DNA of 64,000 bases from Aphelidium insulamus (GCA_036784855.1 JAZDSV010000002.1:742000-805999); one strand, 5' to 3'; counted from the first letter of the stretch, positions 11,685-22,747 are shown. A program made the numbers and translations. The notes: generated by a model not told the origin, from the sequence alone.

Positions 11685-12311
11685 TATAATTGCGTGTGTG
11701 TCTATGCAATCTATGCATAGCACGCAAGTCACTATAACAATGAAGGCGCATTTCTCGTCCGTTAAGGACACGTTTGTCTGTGGCCGTCATGAAGGCAACC
11801 GCTTGCAGCTTGCTTGAGCGTTGTGGGCAATAATTCCATCATCCATGAAGGCGCATGAACAATAAACTTAACGGATTGCCAAAGCTCTACCTTGCCAAAA
11901 GTTACAGCAAAACTTCAAATATTCCTACTCACGCAGCAACTTCCACCAATAGCACACAAATATACGCAGATCGATTAACTATCGACGTGAGAAAATTGTC
12001 AAGACGTATAAGCCGGTTGCTCACTACTCGAAGCTACTATGTATATGCGCTCCAAAGCGTGACCTCTCTCTCTCTATATATATAAATTGTTACAGTTCAA
12101 GTAGTTGTAATACATATGTAATTGCTACTGACACAGTCACACTTGAATATGCACACTTACTATATGACACAGTACATATGTAATTACTACTGACACGCTC
12201 ACACTTGAAACTTACCAGTCAGCGTGACCTCTCTCTCTCTGTGATGTTACAGTTCAAGTAGTAATGTATATACATATGTATTTAATACATATACACGCAC
12301 ATCAGGGTGTA
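11685..12311. repeat. Intergenic array of interleaved short repeats
   Basis: No gene is seen. A unit beginning AGCGTGACCTCTCTCTCT and ending with GTTACAGTTCAAGTAG plus ACATATGTA occurs at about 12056-12120 and again at 12221-12280. A second unit, from ACATATGTAATT to CACACTTGAA, occurs at 12112-12147 and 12174-12209 with few mismatches. The copies are direct and interleaved, so the array grew by local duplication. It lies between the SRP72 start and the 3' end of the coiled-coil gene. Confidence 0.7.
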
Positions 12312-13070
12312 TTAAACGTTGACAGTGTCACTGTTGGCCTGACGCGACGTGTGCAGCAACAAGCGCTCAAAGTATGACAGCGACGATTTTGCTTGCGGTA
12401 TTGCCGGCATAATCGACGCGTGCAGTTCATTGCCGTTCTGTGCTGTAGCTACTGCGGTGTCTGCAGTTGTAAGTGCCGCTGGTTCCGTGGTGGTCGTGGT
12501 GGTGGTTGCAGTGGTGACTGCGGTTTGCGCCGTGGACTTGCGCATCTGTCGCCACTCCATCAGTGCCTCTTGGAACGCCGCTGCCTCTGCCTGTTCAGAT
12601 GATGCCAGTTCCTCTTCCGCCACATCAGTGGATGTCTGGCTAGTGTCGGTAAGCGCGTCGCTTTGGCCGCTGACCTCTCTGCCAGCCTCTGCCGGAACTT
12701 TCCACTGCAAGTTAATGTACAGGCAGATATGAGCTGGTTGACACCGGATGAACACTCACAGTCAAGTCGCGGCGTGGCTTGTCGCCGTCGCTGTTGTCAC
12801 GCTTTACTCGCGGCTTCCCCACGGTCGCCACCGCAGGTCGCACACCACTGACACACACGCACCCGGTGTAAGTTACGTACATAGTCAGTTGAGGACTTCC
12901 ACGACGCACCTGTCCAGTTGGGAGCGCTGCAGACGCGCCCATCGAAGCATGTCGGCAAGCTTCTCGTTCTCGGCGTGCAGCTGGGCAAGTGCCGCGTACC
13001 GCCCACCAACATCCTTTGCATCTCTGCTACCGCGTGCGGTGAGTGGCGTGTAGTTGGCGGCGTGTGGCAT
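12312..13070 (-). CDS. Coiled-coil protein of unknown function
   Basis: Three exons (12910-13070, 12760-12847, 12312-12704) with 62- and 55-nt GT-AG introns give 213 residues from the ATG at 13070. The N-terminal part 'YAALAQLHAENEKLADMLRW' is a heptad-like coiled coil. A basic linker 'KPRVKRDNSDGDKPRR' follows, then an acidic helix 'SEQAEAAAFQEALMEWRQMR', a Thr/Ala-rich low-complexity stretch and a final helix 'SLSYFERLLLHTSRQ'. I do not recognise the family. The reading frame stays open further upstream without an ATG, so an extra 5' exon is possible. Its start codon lies in the same CATG tetranucleotide as a possible upstream start of the opposite-strand MCUR1-type gene. Confidence 0.6.
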
Positions 13071-13236
13071 GGCTGGCGTGTCTGTCGCGATTGTTAAGCT
13101 GCGCGGTGCTCTGCTGACAGGCGTGGACTTTTGTCGCCGTGGAAACCGCACCTTGATGTCGCTGTCGTCCGCCACAGCAATGCTGGCACCGTCTGTGCGG
13201 TGCGGCCTGCGTGTCCCCTTGAACAGCTCGCTGACA

Positions 13237-13976
13237 ATGTCTCTGCCCACGCTGCTGCACGCCACACCCCTCAGACCCAGGCGCGGCTGCCACACTGACG
13301 CCAAGCCTGCCACGCAGCACCACCCCACTGCAGACAGCGCACTCACTGCCAACTTGCTGGCCGCCGGGTTCACTGCGCAGCAAGCCGAAACCGCGGTACA
13401 CGCTCTGCAGCAGGCCGTCAATGACAGGTTGGCCACCTATTCATCCATCCATCCATCCATCCATCTGTATCGTGACATGCATCCACCATACGCAGCCTGC
13501 GACCCGTGGAAGCCGGCCTGATACCCATGGCGGAGCGTGACCGCACCGTGCGCGCCTACATACTGGACTTTTCACACCTGCGCAGCGAGATCCGCCTGCT
13601 GGAGAAGAACGACTTCGGCATATTGAAACAGGAGGGCGAGCGGCTGGCGGGCGAGGTGTCGGGTCTGCGGCAAAAGATTCGCGACGATCTGCAGCGGTTG
13701 CAGTCTGGTGTGCGCATGGAGATGGACGTGGACAATGCGCGGGTGCGTGACGAGCAGAGCACTATGGGTGCGCGTATTGCCAGGGTGGACGCCGCGCTGG
13801 ATGCGGAGCTGCAGTCTGTTCGTGACAGCATTGAGCATGTTCGCTGGGACGCCATAAAGACCATCACAAGTATGTATTGCACATGTATATAGTACATATA
13901 GTGGTGTATATGTATTTGATGCAGTGCAGTGATGGTAACTTCGGCCGGGGTTGGTCTGCTGTGGTGGTTCAACTGA
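13237..13976 (+). CDS. MCUR1: MCUR1/CCDC90-type mitochondrial coiled-coil protein
   Basis: Three exons (13237-13427, 13496-13869, 13930-13976) give 203 residues. The family signature (DUF1640) is clear: 'LLAAGFTAQQAETAVHALQQ', then 'FSHLRSEIRLLEKNDFGILK', then a long coiled coil with 'LQSGVRMEMDVDNARVRDEQ'. A single C-terminal membrane segment 'SAGVGLLWWFN' ends the protein. The chosen ATG gives a mitochondrial targeting sequence 'MSLPTLLHATPLRPRRG'; an in-frame ATG at 13069 would add 56 residues but overlap the neighbour's start. Family members sit in the inner mitochondrial membrane and affect the calcium uniporter or complex assembly. The first intron (68 nt) contains an ATCC microsatellite. 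Confidence 0.85.
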
Positions 13977-14235
13977 CACGTATATAAAGAACTGCCGGTG
14001 TATATTGCGACTTCTTGCAACTACAATCGGTTTACGCTGCCTCTCCATGTCATCTCCGAGAGATAAGATCGTAATCTTCTTTGGCTGGCTCCTCCGTCTC
14101 TTGAGATGTCTCGTGCCTAGCTCCTTGGTTTTGTTTTAGCTGTTGGGATTATCAAGTCAATTAGCTGGCAGAGGTAACTGGTGGCAAAATTCTATTGGAC
14201 CTCCATCTGTTGCATTGTGGCAATATAGCTTCATT
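13977..14235. other. Convergent 3' spacer
   Basis: The spacer lies between the ends of the MCUR1-type gene and the threonine deaminase gene. I compared it by eye with U1, U2, U4, U5 and U6 snRNA and tRNA patterns and saw no match. It likely holds only 3' untranslated sequence. Confidence 0.4.
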
Positions 14236-16251
14236 TTAGCGAAGGAAATGCTGGTAGGCAAAGTTGTCCGTCTCGTCAACGTACACGTATCCGAGTGAGG
14301 ATAGAAATGAGTTCAGCTGACCTGGCGGCGCGTCTGCAGGCACGTCCATTCCCACCAAGATGCGCGCAGTGTCACCGCCAGTGTTCCGATAGTGGACCAG
14401 TGTCAGATTCCAAGTTGGCTGGTCGCCGCGGCCAGATGTGGACAGCCGTTCAAATGACTCCAGAAACACTTTGAAGGAGCCGGGACGTTCCGGAAATTGA
14501 AAGCGGTAGATGCGCTCCGATTTCAATGATCCGCTGGGTGCGCGGCCTCCAGCCAGGAATCTCAAATGGGACTTGGCCATGTCATTGTCCGTGATGTCGA
14601 CAGCCAGCATATTTTCCTGGCAATTAATCTTGGCAATCACGCTGTCCATTTCTGGTCGACCGCCTGGCGCATCAAACGCCATGTAGACATGTGCCTCCGC
14701 GGGATTGCAGTACCGATAAGACACTTCAGTCATTGACCGCGGGTACACCATGTTGTACAGTTTCATGAAGCTGTCCATCGATAAGCAAAGCAAATAACAA
14801 GTATTCCTCTACCACACGCACCTTCCCGGTTTCTCTTCCACGCGGCAGCTGAGTAGACATTCGCGGCCCTCGCCGATTCTGCTGCGCTCCGCTACAAAGC
14901 GTAGGCGGTCGAAATTCATGTTGGCCCCAGAAGTAACTGCAACCATGGAAGCGCCACGAATATCTTTGCCCCTGCCAGCGAGGTACTTTTTGATGCCAGC
15001 CACTCCGAGCGCACCTGCCGGCTCCAGAATAGATCGCGTGTCTTCAAATACGTCCTTGATGGCGGCGCAGATTTCATCCACCGTCACCAGCACCATGTCA
15101 TCCACCAGGTGCGAACAGATTCTGTACGTCTCCACGCCGATCTGCCGTACCGCGGTGCCGTCCGAGAACAATCCCACACTCGACAGCACGGTGCGCTCCC
15201 CTCGCTCAAGACTGGTGGACATGCCGGTGCTGTCGACGGTGTTCACGCCAATAATCTTGATGTGTGGCTGGACGCGCTTGATGAAGGCTGCCACTCCCGC
15301 AAGCAAACCACCGCCACCGACCGGGATGAATATGGCGTCCACGTGATCTCCACGTCGAACTTGCCTAATGATCTCCATGCCCACGGTGCCCTGTCCGGCA
15401 ATAATGTAAGGATCATCGTACGGTGGGATGAATACGTAGCCGTTCTCGTCCGCCAAACGCAGACACTCCTTCTTGGCCTCCTCCAAGTCCGTGCCGTGCA
15501 GAACAACTGTTGCACCAAGTCGTCGCACCGCCTGCACTTTAATCTCTGGTGCCGAAGTTGGCATCACCACTATGGCGCGGATTCGAAGTTCCCTGGATGC
15601 CAGTGCCACACCCTGGGCATGATTACCCGCCGACATGCATATCACTCCGCGCTTCATTTCGTCTGGACTCAGCTGTGATATTCTGCCAGAGTTAATTATA
15701 TATTATATGGCAATATTACATAAATATTGCACGTACTTGTTGTAGGCACCGCGAACTTTAAAGCTGAAGCAACCGGGTTGCATGTCCTCGCGTTTTAGAA
15801 ACACCTTGTTGTCACGGCCCACCTTGTCCGACAGTGATTTGGCGTGTTGGAACGGCGTCTCAATGGCCACGTCGTAGATGCGCGTGCTGGCCTGAAGAAC
15901 CAATTGCAGATAATCAATCTCTGGGTAGCTGTCGGGTGACAGTGGCGCGAGTGATGATTCTGCGCGCTGGACTGCCGCGTGACTGTTTCCGGCGGGAAAC
16001 ATTGCGCCGAGTCCCGCGATGGTGGTGGCCAATGATATGTAGCTTTTGGAGCGTGGTAGTCCGGTCTGTGCGTGCGGTATGGCTGACTCGGGCCATTGGA
16101 TGGTCGCGGCTGTTTGGGACACTGATCCATCAGACACGCGCAACATTGCGCCGCTGTCTGCTCGCACATTCATTCCGTTTTGCTGTAACGCTGGCATCCC
16201 GGCGCTCGGTGGGCATTGCTGCTCAGCTTCTTCTTGCTTTGGTGCAAACAT
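14236..16251 (-). CDS. ILVA: Threonine deaminase (threonine ammonia-lyase) with two ACT domains
   Basis: Three exons (15737-16251, 14822-15682, 14236-14770) with 54- and 51-nt introns give 636 residues. The PLP fold shows the lysine motif '[12 protein letters not shown]', the '[16 protein letters not shown]' loop and the phosphate-binding '[15 protein letters not shown]'. Two C-terminal regulatory ACT-type domains start at '[17 protein letters not shown]' and '[17 protein letters not shown]', as in biosynthetic IlvA, which is inhibited by isoleucine and activated by valine. The enzyme makes 2-oxobutanoate from threonine, the first step to isoleucine, so the organism can probably make branched-chain amino acids. 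About 100 poorly conserved N-terminal residues are not an obvious targeting peptide. It diverges from the homeobox gene. Confidence 0.93.
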
Positions 16252-16630
16252 TTTGATGTGTGCAGGGTTTTGCTATTTTTAGGTGGACCTGTGTGAGGTG
16301 GAAGTTGTGAACGTTGATATTTAACACCAAGATTAACTTACTGCAATAACGGAAAGCTGAATATCATGGGCTTCAACAGAAAACTAAATACAATGGAACC
16401 AGAGGCTATGATAAAGCACTTGGCTATAGAAATTTGTAAAGGAGCACTGAGCGGGAGTTCAGGGAGACGAAAAGAAGAAAAAACGATTGTTCGCCACCGC
16501 CACTGAAGCGCTCGAGAGGCGTTTCAGCCGCCTCTTGTTGTCACCGGCGGCGTTTCATTCCTTGTGTGCCTGCTTGAGAGCTCGCTTTGGCATTTGGGCG
16601 TCGTAGCGGCTTGCCAAGTGTGTTGTTTCG
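16252..16630. promoter_or_regulatory. Divergent intergenic region between ILVA and the homeobox gene
   Basis: These 379 bp must carry the promoters and 5' leaders of both divergent genes. An A-rich stretch at about 16460-16490 precedes a GC-rich CGCC segment. No motif can be named with confidence. Confidence 0.4.
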
Positions 16631-18347
16631 ATGGCCCATCAGTCGGCAACCACCAACACCAACATGTATTCTCGGTCTGGTGGCGCACTTGGCCCCCACT
16701 CTGCAGCCCCGATCCCTACCGTTCCAGACCTTCAGCGCCGCGGTGGTGGCAACTATGGCGTCGACCGTCAGGCATTCAGCCACCATGGAACCACGTCGAC
16801 AGGAATTTACGGGCGCAATGACGGTAGTGCGGGTGCTGCAACGTTTGGTCGCTCGACGCCTTGCATGTTTCAGCCAACCGGCCCGAGTGTTACCCGCGCC
16901 AACAACCCTTTGTTGGGTGGTGCCGGTTCCGCTGCCCAGTCAACGTCATCCTCGTCGTCGATAATAAGCGAAAGCACATCACAGTTTATTATGGAGCTGA
17001 AGAAGAGACGTAGTCACATCTCGGATCATGCGCATGAAGTGTTGGAGCAGACATTCCAGTCAAACCACGCTCCGGACCCGAAAGCCCGTGCGGTGCTGGC
17101 CGAGCAGTTACGCCTGACTGCTCGTGCTGTCAAGGTCTGGTTTCAAAATAGGCGAAAGCTCCACGCGGCAGAACTCGGCAACACGGATGATCCAAAGATT
17201 ATTGCCGAGTTAGCGGCCAGAATTCGCACGGAATCAACCGAGTCCAACCGTGCGAAGCAAGCAGCTGCGAGCGGTCACTATGCTTCTCGCCCGGTTTTGA
17301 TGGCCAAGAGTGTCCAGAGGGAGACGATGCCACAGCCTTTAAATCAACGACGAACACATCAGTCAGTGGAGAACGTTCATTTCCTGGCACCTCGATCACA
17401 CATGACACCTCCAATGACACCGCTGAGTATTGTACACAATTTGAAGCAGCGCGAACAGCAGCGCTATCCTCCGCCATCTCGTTCGTTCAACACCAATTCG
17501 CAAGTTTTTCATGATGCATCGCTGCCCGACTCACCAGAGAACTCCCCCAACACATTTCGACCGCAAACACAACGACCACACCGCCACAGTATATCTTCAT
17601 GTGATGCACCGTCTTTCAACAGTAATTCGAGCAGCAGCAATTCAAACATTGTCCAGAGCCCCGACTATGCACAAACCTACACTACATTATTTCCCGACGC
17701 GGCAGACAAGCTACCTCCACCGCTGACGGGCAGTTTCAATGCAAAATCGGCAGCGCCTCGACGTCACTCGATCAGCGGAGCGGAGAAACGACCGAGAGAA
17801 ATGTGCGATATTGCCGAGGACAACAAGAGGATCAATTATTGCGACACGGAAGCGACACAGGTGCGTTGTGCCGCTCTTCACAAAGTGATGAAGGCAAAAT
17901 TAAATTCTAGACGCTACCTACTGGTGCCAATAATACTGGCGCTGCATGGAATCAACCGTCAAGCGCATACCCTGACTCCATGTGCCAATTCCCATACTCA
18001 AACAGCCCGTCGCTGCTGCCATCCGCGGTATTTGACACTATGCTGCGAATGATACAACAGAATAACATTTTTCACCTTGACAGTCATGTATCGACCACAC
18101 ATCGTCGCTGGGGCAGATTCGCGAGGAAGATGGATTCGACGATATGATTGACTTGTCGATGACCTTTGACGGTAGTCTGGGGTCACCTACGCTACTCTCG
18201 GTGAACATGCCGGCGCACCATGCTCACACCACGCCACTGACGACTTCAGGAAGCGGCAATGAGGTCGATGAGGACACGCTACGAATCAAACAGCTGCTGG
18301 AAACGTTTTCCACGTTCCAGGAGGTGGACGCGAACAAATTACTGTGA
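16631..18347 (+). CDS. Homeodomain transcription factor
   Basis: Three exons (16631-17860, 17911-18087, 18117-18347) give 545 residues. The homeodomain spans about residues 123-181, starting 'KKRRSHISDHAHEVLEQTF' and ending with recognition helix 'TARAVKVWFQNRRKLHA'. It has W48, F49, Q50, N51 and R53 in canonical positions and no three-residue TALE insertion, so it is a typical-class homeodomain. The rest is Ser/Gln/Pro/Asn-rich and probably disordered. The C-terminus has an acidic patch 'IREEDGFDDMIDLSMTF' that could activate transcription. The first intron (50 nt) is secure. The second is a choice between a 29-nt intron (18088-18116) and an 89-nt one starting inside the preceding exon; both keep frame. 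Confidence 0.85.
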
Positions 18348-18394
18348 ATAAACAAATTTTGCATTTTGAACAGGGCGGCAACTCATCACTATCT

Positions 18395-18672
18395 CTACCA
18401 AGTGGACTTGACCTCGGTTCCATCACTCAGCTTGTACACATTCTCCTCCAGGGCGATTTGAAAGCGTTCCTTGAGCCGCTCAATGTACGTCGCGTCGATA
18501 AACAAGTGTGTCTCGTCCAGGTCCTCAATTATGAATTGATCCTCCTCGTTCATGGTCAACACCAGCTGCTTCATGGCAGGATCACTACGGGGACGCACGC
18601 GACATTTAGCAATCGCGACCAGCAGCGCTGCACGCACCATTCGAGCAGAACACCGCGCAACGCCTTGACCAT
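18395..18672 (-). CDS. GTF2H5: TFIIH subunit TTDA / Tfb5
   Basis: Two exons, 18638-18672 (35 nt) and 18395-18584, joined across a 53-nt intron, encode 74 residues. The sequence follows human GTF2H5: 'MVKALRGVLLECDPAMKQL', 'QFIIEDLDETHLFI' and a C-terminal helix 'LKERFQIALEENVYKL'. The protein stabilises TFIIH and stimulates the XPB translocase in nucleotide excision repair. It lies downstream of, and convergent with, the homeobox gene, 47 bp away. Confidence 0.92.
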
Positions 18673-18844
18673 CAGGGCAGTTATGGAGTTAGGTCAGGGT
18701 TGCATGCAATTAATCATCAATTAATCAGTATGCTGCTAAGAACACAATGCAGGGCTAAACGATATATTTTCCATTGTAGGCATTACCAAAATATTGCGTT
18801 ACCAAAATAATTAAGTGCTTGTAGGCACTTAACTCCAAACTGGA

Positions 18845-20221
18845 TTACATGAACCAACCGTGAGCAAGAACGTCGTCAATTGTAGGTCGACAGCGGGGAT
18901 CGGGACTCAGCATCCATTTACACAAGTCACGGACTTCCTCGGTGAAGAAGCCGGTGCGAAAACTAATGTCGAAACACGTGGTACCGTTCGGCACATAACG
19001 CGAATCCTCTAGATTTGTCGGCATATCGCCGCTATTCATTTCGTACAAGATTAAGCCGAGCGCGTATACATCCGCTTCGGGACCGATATATGTCATGCCG
19101 GAGCGGACTTCTGGTGGCGCAAACAGTGGCGTGCCGTATGCTTTAAACGGGCGTATGCTGGGATTGTTTGGCGTCTGGAAGAAGGCGGCGTGGCCAAAGT
19201 CGATGAGCTGTACATTGAAGTTCTCGTCGACAAGAATGTTTTCCGCCTTCAGGTCGCGATGAACTGTGCCGGCGTGGTGAAGTTCGCGTACAGCCTCGGC
19301 GACCTGTTTGATTATCTTTCGCTGCGCAAACAGATTCGTGACTGGACGCCCCGTGCGCACAATGTCGCATGCCAGTTTCGAGTAGCCGCCACAGGCCCGC
19401 ACCAGCCCGGCCAGTGAATGATTGTTCGCGTCGCGCGATAAACTGACGCTCTGCACAGCGCCAGACGTTGGGGCGCGTATGCAGATGCGCTCAGTGCTGG
19501 TGAATTTATCTGTCTTGGTCGTCGTTAGGGTAGCGCTGGATGTCGGCAAATAATCCAGTTTCCAGGAACGGCCACCGTACGATGTCGCCAAGAACCAGCA
19601 CTCCTCGTCCTCCCAGCTGTCGATGTAGCGAATGATGCTGGGATGTGGCGGCAGGTATTTAAGCAGAGCGATTTCTAGCAGTGTCGGTGTGGAAGTTCGC
19701 GGATCGTAGCACACGCGGCTGGCGTGAATCTTTGATTTGTCCATGATTTTGATCGCTACGATGCGCCCGCTGACCGCCTCGGTAGCTTTGACCACGATTC
19801 CAAAAGTACCGAACCCAAGAAGCTCCGTCACTGCATACTGATTAATCAGACTGTCGCGCATGATGCACCGCGTGAGAAGCTGCTTGGCGTTGTATACTGC
19901 CTTGACCTCGTTCAGCTCGTCGGCGGTGAGTCCTTCGTTCGCAGGCGTCGCCTCTTCATTGGAAGCACGAGTTGAGCGGCCACTCGGCGAAAATGACGAC
20001 CACGAAGTGTTGTCAGAGTCGTGCACCAGCGATACATTGTCTCCAATGGAGTTGTGAAGGATAGACTCAACGGTCATCGTGCGGGTGGACATTGGCGATA
20101 GCGGGACATCCAGGTCGAATCCGACATAATCGGCGGGAGCTGACCTGCGGTATTGGCCGCCTGGTGGTGTTTTCATATTTCTTTCCAAGTACATGGCCGG
20201 CAGCGATGTGTCGGTGTTCAT
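18845..20221 (-). CDS. Serine/threonine protein kinase (copy 1)
   Basis: This is a single exon of 458 residues. About 110 Ser/Thr-rich N-terminal residues precede a complete kinase domain. It shows the glycine loop 'LLGFGTFGIVVKA', the lysine motif 'VAIKIMDKS', the catalytic loop 'HRDLKAENILV' and the metal site 'LIDFGHAAF'. The activation segment ends 'TPLFAPPEVRSG', and 'DVYALGLILYEMNSGDMP' follows. Roughly 90 extra residues sit between the hinge ('LATSYGG') and the helix before the catalytic loop, longer than in most kinases; copy 2 has the same insertion. All catalytic residues are present. I cannot place it in a named subfamily. The tandem neighbour is a paralogue on the same strand. Confidence 0.88.
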   Translation of the reverse strand: MNTDTSLPAMYLERNMKTPPGGQYRRSAPADYVGFDLDVPLSPMSTRTMTVESILHNSIGDNVSLVHDSDNTSWSSFSPSGRSTRASNEEATPANEGLTADELNEVKAVYNAKQLLTRCIMRDSLINQYAVTELLGFGTFGIVVKATEAVSGRIVAIKIMDKSKIHASRVCYDPRTSTPTLLEIALLKYLPPHPSIIRYIDSWEDEECWFLATSYGGRSWKLDYLPTSSATLTTTKTDKFTSTERICIRAPTSGAVQSVSLSRDANNHSLAGLVRACGGYSKLACDIVRTGRPVTNLFAQRKIIKQVAEAVRELHHAGTVHRDLKAENILVDENFNVQLIDFGHAAFFQTPNNPSIRPFKAYGTPLFAPPEVRSGMTYIGPEADVYALGLILYEMNSGDMPTNLEDSRYVPNGTTCFDISFRTGFFTEEVRDLCKWMLSPDPRCRPTIDDVLAHGWFM

Positions 20222-20751
20222 TGGCTGCGGATGAAGTAGTAAACTACGTGCGAAGTAAGCATCCAAGCCAGAGGTTAATACGAGGTAAGCACACTTACGT
20301 CTGCATCTCTCGCTCCAAGTTACATGCACAAAGTGGGAGAGTGAGAGGCGTATGTAGAATAAAGAAGAGCCAATAAGTGGCGATAATAAGTATTTAAATC
20401 TAAGATATAATATGATGACGAATTGCGGATGACCAAGCTGATGACTCACAACACCGCTATGACTCATAACCTTATCGCGTCGCCGACAAACACAGAAAAA
20501 TGGAACAGTGGCCTAGACTGTCTGAAAGTTTCACACCAGAACACATCAACACACAAAAAAGCGGAGTGTGCTACGGCGGTTACGGACGGCTAGCCACTCG
20601 GCGCTGTGCAAACGAGCATTAGGCTAATGTGAATTTACATATCAAAGTATTTATTATTATTATTATTCTAAACAATGATGTGATGATAGTATGCAACTGG
20701 GACTAATAGCTGGCGGGCTGACTAATACATGAACGTTGTGACTGACGACGA
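20222..20751. other. Spacer between the two kinase genes
   Basis: The 530 bp hold the promoter and leader of kinase copy 1 and the 3' region of copy 2. A (TTA)n run lies at about 20650-20668. No coding exon is supported. Nothing else stands out. Confidence 0.45.
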
Positions 20752-22279
20752 CTAACAGAACCAGCCATGACGCAAGACTTGGTCGATTGTGGGGCGATTT
20801 GCGGGATCTGGGCACAGCATCCACTCGCACAGATGACGTACTTCCTCGGTGAAAAAGCCAGTGCCAAAGCCGATCTCAAATACGCAGTTGCCGCCAGGGC
20901 AATAGCGCGCCTCCTCCAGATTGACAGGTAGGTCCCCACTGTTCATTTCGTACAGTATCAGCCCCAGCGCGTAAACGTCTGCCTCCGGTCCGACGAATTT
21001 CATGCCAGATCGGATTTCTGGTGCTGCAAACAGGGGCGTACCGTATGCCGAGAATAGGCGTATATTTGGGTTGAGTTGCGCCGATCGGTAAAAGGCAGCG
21101 TGGCCAAAGTCGATCAATTTGACATTGAATTGCGAGTCGACCAGGATGTTCTCGTCCTTCAAGTCCTTGTGCGCAATGCCATTGGCATGCAGGTCGCGCA
21201 CAGCTTCCACCACCTGGCGGAACACGCGTTTTTGAATGTTGTCCGGGAGCACTGGCCTGCCAGTACGCACCACCTTGCCTGCATTCATGGTGTATCCACC
21301 GCAAGCTCTTAATAGGCCGGCCAGAGAGTGATCATTGCTGGCTACGGGAAAGTCGACAGTGTGGCAAACTGAGCCGCAACTTGATTGAATGACCACACGT
21401 TCCACGTCCACGGGATTAGCCGCGGTATAAGCACGCGAAGGCAGGCCGCACATGTACGGCAGATATGAAGACGCGTTCACCACAGATACCGGTAGGCCGG
21501 ACACGCGATCAACCGGCTCCGTATTCCAACCGTGGCCACCAAACTCCGTGACCAGATACCACGACTCGGAGTCGCTCCAGCTATCGACGTAGCGTATAAT
21601 GTTGCGGCTGTAAGGAGCATACTTTAACAGAGCCACTTCCAGCGGAATGGTGTCGCTACTTTGAGGATCGGCACACATGCGAGTATCGTGAATCTGCTCC
21701 TTGCGCATAATCTTCATGGCGACACTGACGCCGGACGGAGAGGATGCCTTCAGCACAATTCCAAACGTACCAAATCCAAGCAGACGCTGCAGCTGATAAT
21801 CATTGATGCGACCACCGCGAAGAATTGAACGCGCAAGCAAGCGCTTGGCCGACTGAAGTGCCTCGTAGTCGGCGGCGGCCTGATCGTCGGTAGTCGGAGC
21901 AATGTTGTCACCGTCTACTTCCTCATTTCCACTCTGATAGTCGAGAGTGGAGCGGCATGTTCGATACGTGTCACGCGAGCTATCGGTGGCGTCCCAGCCG
22001 CCACAACCCGAGCCCACCAGCGTATCGACTCCGGAGTCTAGCGTGATGCTGCGCTCACCCAAAAAGCTCTGATGATCAGCTGTCTTGGGCGAGTCACACT
22101 CTGGCAAATCGGCAAACTTGATAGTTGGTCGACGAGGCTTATGTGCCACCTCGTCGGGGGTAGTTGAGCCGTGTCCCTCATTGAGCGACTCTTGGGTAAA
22201 CAGCGTGTCCCTGAGAACGAACGATATCAGCACCGTGAATATCAACAGCACATAACGATATCACTACGTACAGATACAT
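20752..22279 (-). CDS. Serine/threonine protein kinase (copy 2)
   Basis: Two exons are proposed. The first, 22272-22279, is only 8 nt (Met-Tyr and two bases of Leu); it joins 20752-22210 across a 61-nt intron ending TTCTCAG, giving 488 residues. No ATG lies upstream in the large exon before the conserved region, which is why the micro-exon is needed. The kinase domain matches copy 1: 'LLGFGTFGIVLKA', 'VAMKIMRKE', 'LIDFGHAAF', 'DVYALGLILYEMNSGDLP'. The catalytic loop is 'HKDLKDENILV', with Lys in place of the HRD arginine. Asp, the downstream Lys and DFG remain, so activity is likely but regulation through the activation loop may differ. Confidence 0.82.
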
Positions 22280-22498
22280 GGCGATAGTCGAGATTTCTAC
22301 AGAGCAGATGTAGCAGTGAAAGTCGCGGCCCAGAACGGATTTCGAGAACGATATAATCTGAAAGAGAGCGAGAAGATGTGTTCGCACGGGATGATGTCAA
22401 TGTGGCGCAGCTTTGTAATCAGATTGCGCCACTCTGATGATCGTTGACGCTGATTATATGTAGACGCGATAATCACACGATGAGCTGATGGTGGTAAG

Positions 22499-22747
22499 AT
22501 GAGCGGGGGTATAGTGCACGGCAGCAGGTGGACGCGACAACGTGTGCACACGCTTTTCAGAGTGTTTGAGGAACGAGAGGCGGTTGCGATTCCACCGCCT
22601 TCCGACGCATTCCTGACTCATCGTCGCATCGTGCAAACAAACTCCCCGCGATTTAGTATTGTGGTGCGTGACGTCACCATTCTCATGATGGATATCAGCT
22701 GGTCACCGGAGTGGCGCTCGCGGCAGCCCCCAGCAGCGCCGCATTAA
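22499..22747 (+). CDS. Possible small protein of unknown function
   Basis: An 82-codon frame starts at an ATG and is followed 40 bp later by an AATAAA at 22787, which could be its polyadenylation signal. The predicted protein is basic and shows no recognised motif or membrane segment. It sits in the 577-bp gap between kinase copy 2 and PARP1, where such a frame could also arise by chance or be a 5' exon of something else. Confidence 0.25.
   Translation: MSGGIVHGSRWTRQRVHTLFRVFEEREAVAIPPPSDAFLTHRRIVQTNSPRFSIVVRDVTILMMDISWSPEWRSRQPPAAPH

Noticed and set aside
14040-14200. Candidate spliceosomal RNA or other structured RNA in the spacer
   Set aside because: Compared by eye with U1, U2, U4, U5 and U6 conserved blocks without a match.
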